From contig JADGIF010000026.1 of NCBI GenBank assembly GCA_018985225.1, positions 1-33,950 of the forward strand: 33,950 bases of DNA. The letters are read 5' to 3'. The DNA comes from Amoeboradix gromovi. Its lineage: Eukaryota > Sanchytriomycota > Sanchytriomycetes > Sanchytriales > Sanchytriaceae. The notes beneath the pieces were generated by a model, which saw nothing but the letters and a program-made list of their open reading frames with translations, did no database searches and had not been told where the DNA came from. This document shows, piece after piece, positions 9,939 to 18,804 of this stretch. Position numbers and translations under genes: made by a program. Position 1 is the stretch's first letter, and each line of letters starts with the position of its first letter.

Positions 9939-12644
9939 CTATAACAAGTAATCCATTACATGCATGTAATACAATTGCTTATCTTCGTTCTCTATTTTTG
10001 GATAATAGGGTACCATACTGTCCTGCCCGCTTATGTATATGCCATTGTATATCTTCCAGTACACCTGTCTAACTCTTCTCGCAGGATGAAATAGACCTTG
10101 CAATAAATATTGCAATATCAGTCCGGAACCAAGTGACAAGCTAAGCGCTTCTATGGCCTCAAACACACTTTCCAAGACATGACTTGATTCGAATAGGTTG
10201 GGCCATGTTAGATTCAACATATGTATCAATTGCTCGTCTAACCCGCAGCCATAAACATTGCTAGCTAGATTCTTAATTATCTGGCACCCGATTTGCCTAT
10301 GAATTACATCTCTATCAACCAGTGCATCTTCGATTAATGTAGTAGCCACATTGGTGTAATCAATTGCATCTGGGCCTATGTACTCAAATATATATGAAAT
10401 GCTTTTTAATACTCCATTTTGTACATTAACCTCAGGGTACCTATACTCGTTCAACAGCTGTGCTAGTATAGTATATGCTCCACACTTTTGTGCTATGATA
10501 CCTATACTTACCGCTGTACATAGTCGTATTTGCCGTTCCTGAACTTTTAGGTTATTTATTAACGTAGCTAATACTTCTTGTGGCCCGATAGCCTGAGCAA
10601 TGCATCCCAGACACACTGTACTTGCCTTGCGAATACCCTTTCTTTGTGCTCTCATTAATTCCACAAGCTCAAATGATATTCTAATCCATTCTCTTGGGTT
10701 TATATGATCCGCACCATGTTCTGCTATGTATCCTACTAGAGATATGCAATTCTCCTGTACCTGCTCATGCCTATTTCTCAATATAGGAGTTAGCCTAGGC
10801 AATAGATCTTTAATTGGTGGAGTCATTGTGTCCATTCCAATGGCAACCACTACGCTGTTTAGCCCAGCTATAATGCTAGCAAGAGTATCTGGATACTCCT
10901 CGCCTAGATATTCATACAAGACCACACCAAGGTTGTTTAGTTGCTTTAATTCATTGCAATCTTTTAACACCATAGTTATCTTAGATATCAATTCAGCAGT
11001 CAATTGCCTTACTTTAGGGGTCTTTGAATTCAGTCTAAACAATATGGTGCTCATTATTTGCTCAATATATGGCTTAGCATTCAAACGTAAATGTTCCAGA
11101 AAAGTGCTAAAAGCATTTAAAGTAACCGGCTCATCCATAGACTGATGTTGAAAAGCGTACAGAAGACCGTCTACTATCTCCTGCTGCAATCTCAAGTCTA
11201 ATTCATCGACTGATTGGATTTCGATCAGTTTTAGTAAACATTCGCACGACATCTTTCTTAAAGGTTCACTTTCATCCTTCAGATTAAATTTTAAATGGCT
11301 CAGTATCTCTGATGACTTCAACTTGCTAGCTAGAGCTACAGTAGCATCAATTATTGGTTTGACCATCCTTCTATCCAATGCCATTCTCCTATTCCAAAAC
11401 GACTCCAGGAAAGGGTTCAATATTGTGGGTTCCATTTTTATCTCACTCTGACAGCATTTACATAGTACCAGTAATATAGTCCTTTTGACATCTGCATCAA
11501 AGGATCCAAATTCGCGAACTAGTAATGGAATAATCTGACGAGTGTAATAACTGGCATCTTCAGTATCCATTAATGGTATAATACATCCAACTGCTTTTAG
11601 TGCTGCCACCAATGCTTTACCACGATGTTGCTTAACATTCTTCCATAAGTTAAGTACTATTGGTTCAAATTTCTCTATTCCATAAGGATGGCAAGATTCA
11701 GCCAAAGCGCTAATAGCCAGGAATGTTATAGTTCGTACCTGAATATTTTTATCATCTAATCTGTCTTTCAACGCATCAATAAAGTATCCCAACTGAGGTA
11801 GCAAGGATATACCCAGCCTCTGAGCGCTAAAATACAATGTACGCACACCTGTATGTCTCTCATCTGGATTTTCGCTCGCGCAAATGGCTTTCACAAATGG
11901 CATAACAGAACTGATACCAACAGTAGATAAAATAACACTTAGCGCTTTTGAACAGCATTGGCGCATGAATTCGTCTTCGTTAGCCGTGTCCTGCTTAAGT
12001 CTGTTTAATAAAATGAACGCACCAACAGCCTTGGTCAAGTTGCCAAACAGTTGAAAACCAAATCTACGAGTCATGTAATCTTCACTCACCAATAATGGCA
12101 ATATGATAACCAACAGCTCATTGACATACAGTCTAAGTTTATCGCCGTGTTTAATCATCATCTTGTCTATCAGTTTCAATATCGCTAATCGTTCACTATC
12201 ACTAAGTTGTTCCTGAATCATTAAAGTCAGAAGGTTTTTCATGACAAGATCTAAATCAGCAAATTCCAAATGTCTAGATGCAGTCTTACGTTGATACTGT
12301 TGGCCTTTTACTAGGTGCAAAAGATGGTAAGCGACTTTTTTTTGCTTCAACTCTGCCGTGGATAAAACTTCATCCGGTTGCTTCAATAATGGGAACAGCT
12401 GCAAATAGGGTTTCGTAAGTTGCTCTTCTTGTAAATCAACAACAGGTGCCGAAAATGTTAATTGATTATATACAATAGCGTAACCTTGAGACGGCAAAAT
12501 AGAATCAATATGAGCTAGGACGTAATCTACATCATTGCCAACTAATTGTGGTGGACTGTTATCTTGAATATCCCATCTTGATTTGCGTTTAACTTGAGCT
12601 GGTTGAATATTTTCTGTATTTCTAGCTCTATCCCAGCGGCTCAT
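9939..12644 (-). CDS. SF3B1: splicing factor 3B subunit 1 (SF3B1/Hsh155)
   Basis: HEAT-repeat scaffold of the U2 snRNP that clamps the branch-site duplex. 901 residues, intronless. The ATG at 12644 gives MSRWDR, followed by a second RKSRWD: two RWD motifs like the UHM-ligand motifs of SF3B1, against the longer series in animals (human 1,304 residues). LPSQGYAIV near residue 45 matches FPEGYKVL just before the HEAT domain. The HEAT region is highly conserved: VRTITFLAISALAESCHPYG, MALDRR, LGVVLYEYLGEEYP, TPPIKDLLPRLTPILRNRHE, LATLINNLKVQERQ, NEYRYPEVNVQNGVLKS and GLFHPARRVRQVYWKIYN. At the position of human K700 (QQKVRT) this protein has IQVRT, i.e. glutamine. Its substrate is represented here by the mini-introns. 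Confidence 0.97.
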   Translation of the reverse strand: MSRWDRARNTENIQPAQVKRKSRWDIQDNSPPQLVGNDVDYVLAHIDSILPSQGYAIVYNQLTFSAPVVDLQEEQLTKPYLQLFPLLKQPDEVLSTAELKQKKVAYHLLHLVKGQQYQRKTASRHLEFADLDLVMKNLLTLMIQEQLSDSERLAILKLIDKMMIKHGDKLRLYVNELLVIILPLLVSEDYMTRRFGFQLFGNLTKAVGAFILLNRLKQDTANEDEFMRQCCSKALSVILSTVGISSVMPFVKAICASENPDERHTGVRTLYFSAQRLGISLLPQLGYFIDALKDRLDDKNIQVRTITFLAISALAESCHPYGIEKFEPIVLNLWKNVKQHRGKALVAALKAVGCIIPLMDTEDASYYTRQIIPLLVREFGSFDADVKRTILLVLCKCCQSEIKMEPTILNPFLESFWNRRMALDRRMVKPIIDATVALASKLKSSEILSHLKFNLKDESEPLRKMSCECLLKLIEIQSVDELDLRLQQEIVDGLLYAFQHQSMDEPVTLNAFSTFLEHLRLNAKPYIEQIMSTILFRLNSKTPKVRQLTAELISKITMVLKDCNELKQLNNLGVVLYEYLGEEYPDTLASIIAGLNSVVVAIGMDTMTPPIKDLLPRLTPILRNRHEQVQENCISLVGYIAEHGADHINPREWIRISFELVELMRAQRKGIRKASTVCLGCIAQAIGPQEVLATLINNLKVQERQIRLCTAVSIGIIAQKCGAYTILAQLLNEYRYPEVNVQNGVLKSISYIFEYIGPDAIDYTNVATTLIEDALVDRDVIHRQIGCQIIKNLASNVYGCGLDEQLIHMLNLTWPNLFESSHVLESVFEAIEALSLSLGSGLILQYLLQGLFHPARRVRQVYWKIYNGIYISGQDSMVPYYPKIENEDKQLYYMHVMDYLL

Positions 12645-13213
12645 GTGACGGAGAGATTTCAAAAATATTAAAACAAATTTAAACACCAACAAAATCATTG
12701 CAATTAAAAAAGAGTTGCTTACTAGTTTTCAGCAAGAGCACCAGAAATGAGTATATCATCGTTAAAATTTATGATTTCCGAGAAAACCAAGAATTTTAAC
12801 AAAGAAACTGAACGCCACTCGATTTGCTATGGTGATAGCTCATGCCTCTACTCCATTCAGCCGGGACTTGATAAGAATGCATATAAGTGCATCTTCCTTG
12901 CCGCTATAGCCTCTATCTACTTTCGGATGACAGTTTGTGATGTGTATGTCTTCAGGTTTATTTTCTTCAGAGTACTGCGTATGATGCACCTCTGTGTGGT
13001 TAATGCAGTAGAGTATTTACTCCAATGCAGTTCCTCCTTATGTGCACTTCCACTGCATTTTTAGACAATTATCGGAATTCACTCCTTTGTACAGTAAGAC
13101 AAATCTAGAAAGAGATTACATTGGAACTTTTTATCTCATTTGATCAAAATAAATGGTTTATTTAATTAAATTCGATAGCTGTGTTCAAAACTGAATCAAG
13201 GGAGTAACTTCAA
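12645..13213. other. intergenic stretch between SF3B1 and the helical-repeat gene
   Basis: Divergent promoter region of about 570 bp that contains the decayed minus-strand Fanzor 3' end (12755-13010). The remaining 13065-13213 is AT-rich with nothing recognisable. Confidence 0.5.
12755..13010 (-). pseudogene. decayed Fanzor/TnpB 3'-end fragment (copy 4)
   Basis: Read on the minus strand, this segment aligns by eye with the C-terminal part of the copy at 15639-16013: a TACTCTGAAGAAAA stretch, AACTGTCATCCG, GTAGATAGAGG, CGGCAAGGAAGATGCA and TTTTCTCGGAAATCA all have counterparts in the same order. The zinc-ribbon cysteines are largely lost and several frameshifts and a stop interrupt the frame. 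It is the most diverged of the four related fragments. Confidence 0.6.
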
Positions 13214-15364
13214 ATGTCGAATCACTGTGCTTTACATTCGAAATTTAGCTCAGTATGTTTTTATTGCATCATGAGGCTAAATGATCCAGAAAAAACCAGT
13301 CAATTAACATCTAATTTACAGCAATTACATACTCAAAGTTCAGATCTGCAGTTAAGTTGGTTAAATGCGATTAAACAGTCTATTGAATCCATGCATTCGA
13401 CTGTTTTCATGAAATGGTTGACAACTTGCTACTTGTTAGAGTCCTGCTTTGAAATGTTCAAATTTAACAGATCAACCTGTTTTGCACTGGATATTTTAGA
13501 TGATTTTGTAGTCCTGCTTCCTTGCTCAAGAGTCACCAGGCTTTGCATTACCAATTTCTCAATGATTACACAACTCACTAGTAGCGAGAATGTAACCATA
13601 CGCGCAAGTGTTTGTAGATTGCTATACTCAATTGGTATCCATTTGCCTGTGTTTACTAGTATAGACACTGTCAAGTTAACCTTGTCGCTGCTTGCAGTTA
13701 TGAATAAACAAGCCAGCCAATATAAATTGAAGTCTTTCGAGCGCGATGTCATATTACCAATGAGTACAGATGAAGAAATGGCAAGATATATTCCTAGATA
13801 TGTCCAAATTATGCAGGAAAACTGTATGATGACCTTAGGTATGGTTATTTATGGTCGTGTCCATGATATTCCACACAACCACCTGCTAATTAGTTCAATC
13901 CCTCATTTAGGAAACCAACTACTTAAGCATGTACAAGAGCGACGACCTTCATGTTATCCAGAGTCTCAGAAATCAGATGTCGCTGCGTCTGCATTGGCTG
14001 CACTGCTGCAGTTGCCTTTGTATGATGAAGTCGAAGACTTTGATGATGAGGATTGGAGCAATGCATTTAGTAATTTGGAAAAAACTTGCACAACCGAGTT
14101 CATTCAGAAAATTCAAGTAGCTATCAAGTCTCTGCTGTTAGATACGCCCGAAAATATTGAGAAGATGTTGAAGAAACAGATTAAAAAGAAGCACAAGATA
14201 CCTAGGCCCCCAAATGAAGAAGACCATGCTAAGGCAGTTGAATCCACTCACCGTGCTCTAATATCTCTAGTTTCTATCTTGTGCAATCTATCATTCTTTA
14301 GCGATTTAACTACTCGTATCCTAAGCACGATTCCCACTTTGTTGTACATCGTAAAAGAGAAACACATTCCAAAACCACAAGCTCCATTCTACCGCAATAT
14401 ATTGAATGATTTGTGCCTAGCTAAAGGTGTTCATCGCGATCCTAATTTTCATCCAAGTCGGTTTTTACTAAATTCATTTTCAGCTCCTTTGCGTGACACT
14501 ACAATACTCGCATTATTGCGAATACGCAGATGGTTGGTCAGTGTATCTCCAGATTCTGCAGAGAGTGGCGTTCCTGTAGCTGAGGTTTCTCAATCCCCAT
14601 TTTCTGATATTCCATTAGAAATGTGGTCCCCAGACACCGCTTATCTTCTGTATCAACAAGCAAAACAGCTCTCCATGACATGTAGAAGAAGAGGTAACTT
14701 TGCGTTTGCAGACAAGGACTGCAAATATGCGGCTTGCCAATACACCAGCGCTTTACTTCTAACGTCATTCGAAGAAGAGGACTTGCTTATTAGATTACCA
14801 CCTGTAAAATCCTCTGAACCGGCTCTCGAATTTCTACCTCCAATGCTATATTTTAAATCTAAAAGGGTCGCTGATAGATTTATATTTAAAAGTAATCGTG
14901 CAGAATGCTGGTTAAGAGTTCAAGGGATGCATGACAGAGCCAATCTAGATGCTAGCAACGCCATCGAAGAAATGAATATGATGGTGTTCGAACTAGCAGA
15001 AATGTTCCCCTTAGAGCAGAATCACGATAAATCAGATCAGTTAGCTTATAGATCACTGCTAGTAGGTGATGACCTTTGGGAAAAGAATGAAAGGAGAATA
15101 AAAAGAGCAGACGAGTGCTTTTTAGCTGAAAAGAGACAAGAGCAAGACTACTACAACGAAATAAATGCGCGAGAAGAAATGGTTAACGGTGACGAAAATG
15201 AAGAGTATATAGAAGAAGACAGTGATCTAGATGAGGTCCATAAAGTCAAGGGACAAGAAGAGACTGATTACAGTAGTGATGAATTTTTTGAAGATGAAAA
15301 AACTAGAGAAATCCAACAGATTATAGCTGCGTCAAACGGTAATAAGCTTGGAAGACTAGAATAG
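13214..15364 (+). CDS. helical-repeat protein with C-terminal TPR-like motifs (unrecognised)
   Basis: 716 residues, one exon, starting at the first ATG (MSNHC). I do not recognise the family. Residues about 30-480 are helix-rich with ARM/HEAT-like periodicity and no catalytic motifs. Around residues 490-600 there is a TPR-like segment: GNFAFADKDCKYAACQYTSA and later SNRAECWLRVQGMHDRANLD, the usual GNxxF...YxxAxxxYxxA / SNRAxCxLxxxxYxxA pattern of co-chaperone TPRs. The last 100 residues are strongly acidic and lysine-rich (EEYIEEDSDLDEVHKVK, SSDEFFEDEK), suggesting a disordered tail. A CxxC near residues 15-18 (CFYC) is isolated. An AATAAA follows the stop by 2 bp. A scaffold or chaperone-linked role is only inference. 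It lies between two Fanzor fragments in opposite orientations. Confidence 0.75.
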   Translation: MSNHCALHSKFSSVCFYCIMRLNDPEKTSQLTSNLQQLHTQSSDLQLSWLNAIKQSIESMHSTVFMKWLTTCYLLESCFEMFKFNRSTCFALDILDDFVVLLPCSRVTRLCITNFSMITQLTSSENVTIRASVCRLLYSIGIHLPVFTSIDTVKLTLSLLAVMNKQASQYKLKSFERDVILPMSTDEEMARYIPRYVQIMQENCMMTLGMVIYGRVHDIPHNHLLISSIPHLGNQLLKHVQERRPSCYPESQKSDVAASALAALLQLPLYDEVEDFDDEDWSNAFSNLEKTCTTEFIQKIQVAIKSLLLDTPENIEKMLKKQIKKKHKIPRPPNEEDHAKAVESTHRALISLVSILCNLSFFSDLTTRILSTIPTLLYIVKEKHIPKPQAPFYRNILNDLCLAKGVHRDPNFHPSRFLLNSFSAPLRDTTILALLRIRRWLVSVSPDSAESGVPVAEVSQSPFSDIPLEMWSPDTAYLLYQQAKQLSMTCRRRGNFAFADKDCKYAACQYTSALLLTSFEEEDLLIRLPPVKSSEPALEFLPPMLYFKSKRVADRFIFKSNRAECWLRVQGMHDRANLDASNAIEEMNMMVFELAEMFPLEQNHDKSDQLAYRSLLVGDDLWEKNERRIKRADECFLAEKRQEQDYYNEINAREEMVNGDENEEYIEEDSDLDEVHKVKGQEETDYSSDEFFEDEKTREIQQIIAASNGNKLGRLE

Positions 15365-15366
15365 TG

Positions 15367-15372
15367 AATAAA
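15367..15372 (+). terminator. AATAAA polyadenylation signal of the helical-repeat gene
   Basis: Lies 2 bp after the stop codon at 15362-15364. Confidence 0.5.
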
Positions 15373-15410
15373 TTATTGATTGTTATTAATAAAGTACTCT
15401 TGATTAAGCA

Positions 15411-16020
15411 GCTTGACTATTTTCTTGAATAAATCATTTATCGCGAATTTGTATACATCTTTGTATCATTTCAAGACTTTTCCAATAGCTTAAACACTCG
15501 ATATTCTTCCTTTTCGCAAATGGTTAATGGAATAAATAGAAGTAATCCCGAATATGTCAAATCTAAAGAAATAACTAACAGGTACAGCATACAAAGACAT
15601 ATGATCTTATATTCTTATCATCGTTCAATACTAGCCAAATGATAAGTAGCTTGTCGAGCAAAGTCGCAACAAACATGGCCACAATGTCTCATCACGCATT
15701 CAAGGAACGCTTGTAGTTCAAGCGTAAGCAAAGAGGAAAGACGATGGTCGAATGCAATGAATCATTTACTAGTCAGACATGTACAAGGTGTGGTACTCTA
15801 AAGAAAACCAACTTACAAAGCTACAGCTGTACAAAGTGTCATTTGCAGATAGATAGAGACCATATGGCTGCAAGGAACATATACATCAAGTATCTGCATC
15901 CTTATTCAATTCCGCCTCAGGGTAGTGCAAGCGTGAGCAATCACTGTAACGGAGCATCTAGCATTAGTTTGTCTGTGGAAATTCTCGATTTTCTCGGAAA
16001 TCAGGACTTTTAGCGAGGAG
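15411..16020 (+). mobile_element. Fanzor/TnpB element remnant (copy 1)
   Basis: This roughly 610-bp segment is repeated at 29681-30252. Shared landmarks in order: TTTTCTTGAATAAAT, TTATCGCGAATTTGTAT, TTTCAAGACTTTTCCA, CTCGATATTCTTC, TTTTCGCAAATGGT, TCTAAAGAAATAACTA, AGGTACAGCATA, then the coding remnant, ending shortly after the stop codon at GAGGAG. Beyond GAGGAG the copies diverge abruptly, so this is probably the right element boundary or a common truncation point. The left boundary is about 15409-15411. No target-site duplication or terminal inverted repeat is obvious. It is too short to encode a whole nuclease, so most of the gene is deleted. Confidence 0.6.
15639..16013 (+). pseudogene. 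Fanzor/TnpB RuvC C-terminal and zinc-ribbon remnant
   Basis: Fanzor proteins are the eukaryotic relatives of TnpB, RNA-guided DNA nucleases carried by transposons. From the ATG at 15639 the frame reads KVATNMATMSHHAFKERL, a TAG stop at 15714-15716, then FKRKQRGKTMVECNESFTSQ, TCTRCG, SCTKCH and IDRDHMAARNIYIKY. These match the family blocks (S)HxxFKxRLxxK, VxxxNESxTSxTCxxCG, CxxC and (D/H)RDxxAARNI. All four zinc cysteines and the DRD of the third RuvC motif are kept. The TAG and the absence of everything N-terminal (RuvC I, most of the bridging domains) mark it as a pseudogene. An ORF from 15744 onward remains open (89 codons). Confidence 0.8.
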
Positions 16021-16186
16021 ACAAGGTGATGTTGAAAACAACAGAATTCAAGAAAATCCTTTATAAACCAACAACGACATGTAACCTTAATGGAAATGAA
16101 AATTGTAATAAATTGTCGTGCCATGACCCAACATCAACATGAAGATTCGTAGTCCAGGGTCCTAATAGAAAGAAAGCGATGAGGTA

Positions 16187-16498
16187 AGGGGCACGTCTTT
16201 GATGTGCCCTTCTGGGTCAGTTCTAAGCGGTATTGATATCCACACTCCCATTAACCTCTTCCAAAAGAGGTTGATCTTAGAAAAGCGCCCGTTTCTTTGC
16301 CTCATATTCCAACTATTTAAGGATGGCTGCAAAAATTATAGAATATAAACCGTGTTCTTGACGCTATTGAAGGCGCCTTCGATAGAAAACCCGTCTACAA
16401 CCTTATTTCCATTAATATCATCTTCGTTAGTACAAGCACTGGACCGAGGGTTGAGTAAGAACTTACCGGCAGATAGAAGGAATTGGAAACCAGCTGCC
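16187..16498. other. cluster of inverted repeats, possible structured RNA
   Basis: Four hairpin-forming segments occur in about 310 bp without a gene. AGGGGCAC/GTGCCCTT at 16187-16194 and 16204-16211 has one G-U pair. AACCTCTT-CCAA-AAGAGGTT at 16253-16272 is a perfect 8-bp stem with a 4-nt loop. The near-perfect 22-nt palindrome at 16364-16385 is centred on GAAGGCGCCTTC. GGCAG/CTGCC at 16468-16472 and 16494-16498 encloses TGGAAACCA. I could not match the region to a known RNA (SRP, RNase P/MRP, U3, snRNA) by eye. It could be a noncoding RNA, relics of an element's 3' region, or VPS55 regulatory DNA. Confidence 0.3.
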
Positions 16499-16627
16499 GC
16501 CTAGAGCATATGTAATGAAATACGGGAAATCTCTAGTTTACTTGATCTACCTTATTTGAGACTCATCTTAGAAGCTCATCTAGTTTTCCCTGATTGTTCC
16601 GCTAACATTTTTGTAACAGGTTTAAAA

Positions 16628-16987
16628 ATGAGTCAGTCTCTAATGAAGTTGGTAGGATTATCCTTGGGTTTAGCAACTGGAACCCTACTTGTTGTTTTAT
16701 CCTGCGCTATATACGAAAACTGGATACCGCTATTATCAGTATTGTTCTTTTTAATGGCTCCACTTTGCCAATGTTTTAATAGAGATGATTTGAGTGGTAA
16801 CAATCAAATTGTGCAATTTCTGTCATCTGTTTTCGTCTGCTCTGGAGTGTTTTTACCAATTGTGTTATTCAATAACTCAATACTAACGATTGGAGCAACT
16901 GCTATGGTTATTGTCGGCGGCAGTATAGTATATGGATCCATTATGCTATATGGGTTTATGTTCAATGACAGTAGCATGATGTACTAA
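16628..16987 (+). CDS. VPS55: VPS55/LEPROT-family endosomal membrane protein
   Basis: Small four-helix membrane protein that works with Vps68 in traffic from late endosome to vacuole (LEPROT/OB-RGRP in animals). 119 residues, starting at ATG 16628 (MSQSLMKLVGLSLG). Four hydrophobic segments at about residues 6-26, 31-48, 62-82 and 86-110. The family pattern is clear: LSCAIYENWIPLLSVLFFLMAP (family YxNWWPLLxxxxYxLAP), VFVCSGVFLPIVLF (family FxVVSGxALPxVL), then GATAMVIVGGSIVYGSIM. The stop TAA overlaps an AATAAA (16986-16991), and delta-COP starts only 60 bp downstream on the same strand, so the 3' end of one and the promoter of the next must share this gap. Confidence 0.9.
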   Translation: MSQSLMKLVGLSLGLATGTLLVVLSCAIYENWIPLLSVLFFLMAPLCQCFNRDDLSGNNQIVQFLSSVFVCSGVFLPIVLFNNSILTIGATAMVIVGGSIVYGSIMLYGFMFNDSSMMY

Positions 16988-16991
16988 TAAA
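16986..16991 (+). terminator. AATAAA polyadenylation signal overlapping the VPS55 stop
   Basis: The hexamer begins at the second base of the stop codon TAA (16985-16987). Confidence 0.5.
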
Positions 16992-17047
16992 TGTTGAGAC
17001 CAATTAATTATTTTGTTTTCGTATTACATTTTTTAAAACATTGCATT

Positions 17048-18536
17048 ATGGTTTGCTTGGGTATTTCTGTTTGCAGTCTGACTGGTCAAGTATTAGTTTC
17101 CCGCCATTTTATTCCAATGTCACGTGCCAGGGTAGAAGGTTTACTCTCTTCTTTCCCTAAATTACTGGAAAGCAATGCGCAACATACTTATTTAGATACT
17201 GATCAAGTTAGATTAGTATTTCAACCTTTAGACAAAGTTTATTTGATTATGATGACAAATAAAAAATCTAATATTTTGCAAGACTTAAATACGCTGAATT
17301 TATTCGCCAAAATTGTTCAAGATACCTGTAGTTGCACTGATCAGGGCGTAACCGAGAAGGGATTTGAGTTGATTCATGCATTTGATGAAGTGATATCTGG
17401 AGGGCAACCTGAAAACTTAGATCTTGGTCAAATCAAAACTATTTTGGAAATGGACAGCCATGAAGAAAAGATTCATGAAATGATAGAGAAGAACAAGGAG
17501 CTAGAAGCCAAGGCCGAATTGAAGCGCAAAGCTAAAGAGATGGATCAGTTAAAGCGAGCTACATCTAAGACTTCTGTTCCCACAATGGCTGCAAATACCA
17601 ATTACAACGCACCTGTGTCGACAATTAATGTACCTTCTGTTTCTGCTCAACCTGTGTATAATCAACCCACTGGTAGAGGTATGAAGTTGGGTGCATCCAA
17701 CCCAAACGATGACTTTCTTTCGTCCTTGCAGCAACAAGTGCAGACTCAGTTGCAGCAGCAGGAAGCTGCCAAACCTGTTATTAAGGCTAAATCTCCTGCT
17801 AAATCTAAAGTAGAGGAAAAAGACGTTCATGTCACGTTGGAGGAGCATTTGACTGCCCAAATACTTCATGACGGAGGAATTTCTAATTGTGAATTAAAGG
17901 GTGAAATCATAATTAAAATTAATAATGAGTCATATAACCAGTGCATAATTGAATACCTACCTGGTAATAGCAACGTGCAGTTTAAATCACATCCATTAGT
18001 CGATAAGAAATCATTTGCTTCTAATTTAATTTCATCAAGGTCTAAGCCATTTCCAACTAAACAGCCGCTTAGTCTAGTTAAGTATAGATGCACGATAGCT
18101 GATGATGACGCATTGCCGCTTCACATAGAATGCTGGCCTAATCCTAATGGAGATGGAACGTCAGATGTAAATTTAGAATACGAATTGCCCGCAGGATCAC
18201 AAACGAGACTAACAGATGTTATAATATCTATAAACATTCCGTATTTGTTATTAACATAGGACTTCAATTCAACCACAAGTAGGCGTTTGTGATGGAAAGC
18301 ACGAGTTTAGCAATAAAGTATTAAGCTGGCATATCCCAATGATTAATAGTAAAGATCCATCAGGACTATTTGAATTTAAAATGCAGAGCGAGTCGAGTAT
18401 ATTTCCAGTACAGGTGGACTTCAAAAGTGAAAACTCATTATTTGGGATAGGAATAAAATCTGTACAACAAGATGAGCAGAATGTTCCGTACTCATTTGAA
18501 TGTAACTGTATGGCAGATCAGTATTTTATAAATTAA
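17048..18536 (+). CDS. RET2: coatomer subunit delta (COPI), two exons
   Basis: Delta-COP, medium-chain subunit of the COPI F-subcomplex for Golgi-to-ER retrograde vesicles. Exons are 17048-18240 and 18260-18536, 489 residues (human 511). ATG 17048 gives MVCLGISVCSLTGQVLVSRH, matching the family MVLLAAAVCTKAGKAIVSRQ; an in-frame ATG at 16991 would add an untypical 19 residues. The longin-type N-terminus contains SRARVEGLLSSFPKL and the block VTEKGFELIHAFDEVISGG. A charged linker follows (about residues 150-190), then a Q-rich linker, then the mu-homology domain from about residue 245. The intron lies in the mu-homology domain: before it IISINIP, after it TSIQPQVGVCDGKHEFSNKV and LSWHIPMINSKDPSGLFEF, matching the family LEWCLPVIDxKNxSGSLEF. 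Confidence 0.95.
18241..18259 (+). other. 19-nt spliceosomal intron in delta-COP
   Basis: Sequence starts GTATTTGTTA and ends TTAACATAG. Reading through gives a stop at 18257-18259, the intron's own TAG. Splicing joins a proline codon (CC|G) and restores the last 92 residues of the mu-homology domain. Confidence 0.9.
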
Positions 18537-18539
18537 TTC

Positions 18540-18545
18540 AATAAA
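18540..18545 (+). terminator. AATAAA polyadenylation signal of delta-COP
   Basis: Lies 3 bp after the stop codon at 18534-18536. Confidence 0.5.
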
Positions 18546-18793
18546 TCCATTACATGAAGAATATTGCTCTAACGCTGTTCAATTGAGAACAGTTTTAACC
18601 GCAATTAGAATATGCGTTTAAGCACTTCTGTAACTTATACGTAGTACCTGGGTTCGGCGTCAGATACTCTATGTCCATTACAAGGTGCGCGTAAAAATCA
18701 GCACAAAAATTACACGATTACTTAAAGAATCGTTTATTTTTGCAATCTTTAAACAAACTTAAACGGGAAAAACAAATAAAATAATGAAGTTCA

Positions 18794-18799
18794 TTTATT
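18794..18799 (-). terminator. AATAAA polyadenylation signal of RPB1
   Basis: Minus-strand hexamer 5 bp after the RPB1 stop. The 268-bp gap between delta-COP and RPB1 contains nothing else I recognise. Confidence 0.5.
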
Positions 18800-18804
18800 T
18801 GTAT

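Larger units (their letters stand above)
15365..16627. other. intergenic stretch with Fanzor remnant and inverted repeats
   Basis: About 1.26 kb. It holds the Fanzor-related repeat (15411-16020) and, after it, 16021-16627 without an open gene but with several inverted repeats (separate entry). The final approximately 130 bp should contain the VPS55 promoter. Confidence 0.5.

Noticed and set aside
12747-13064. Plus-strand 105-codon open frame (MSISSLKFMISEK...)
   Set aside because: It is the antisense of the decayed Fanzor 3' end; similar antisense translations (SLKxxISEKxxNF) appear opposite the other copies.
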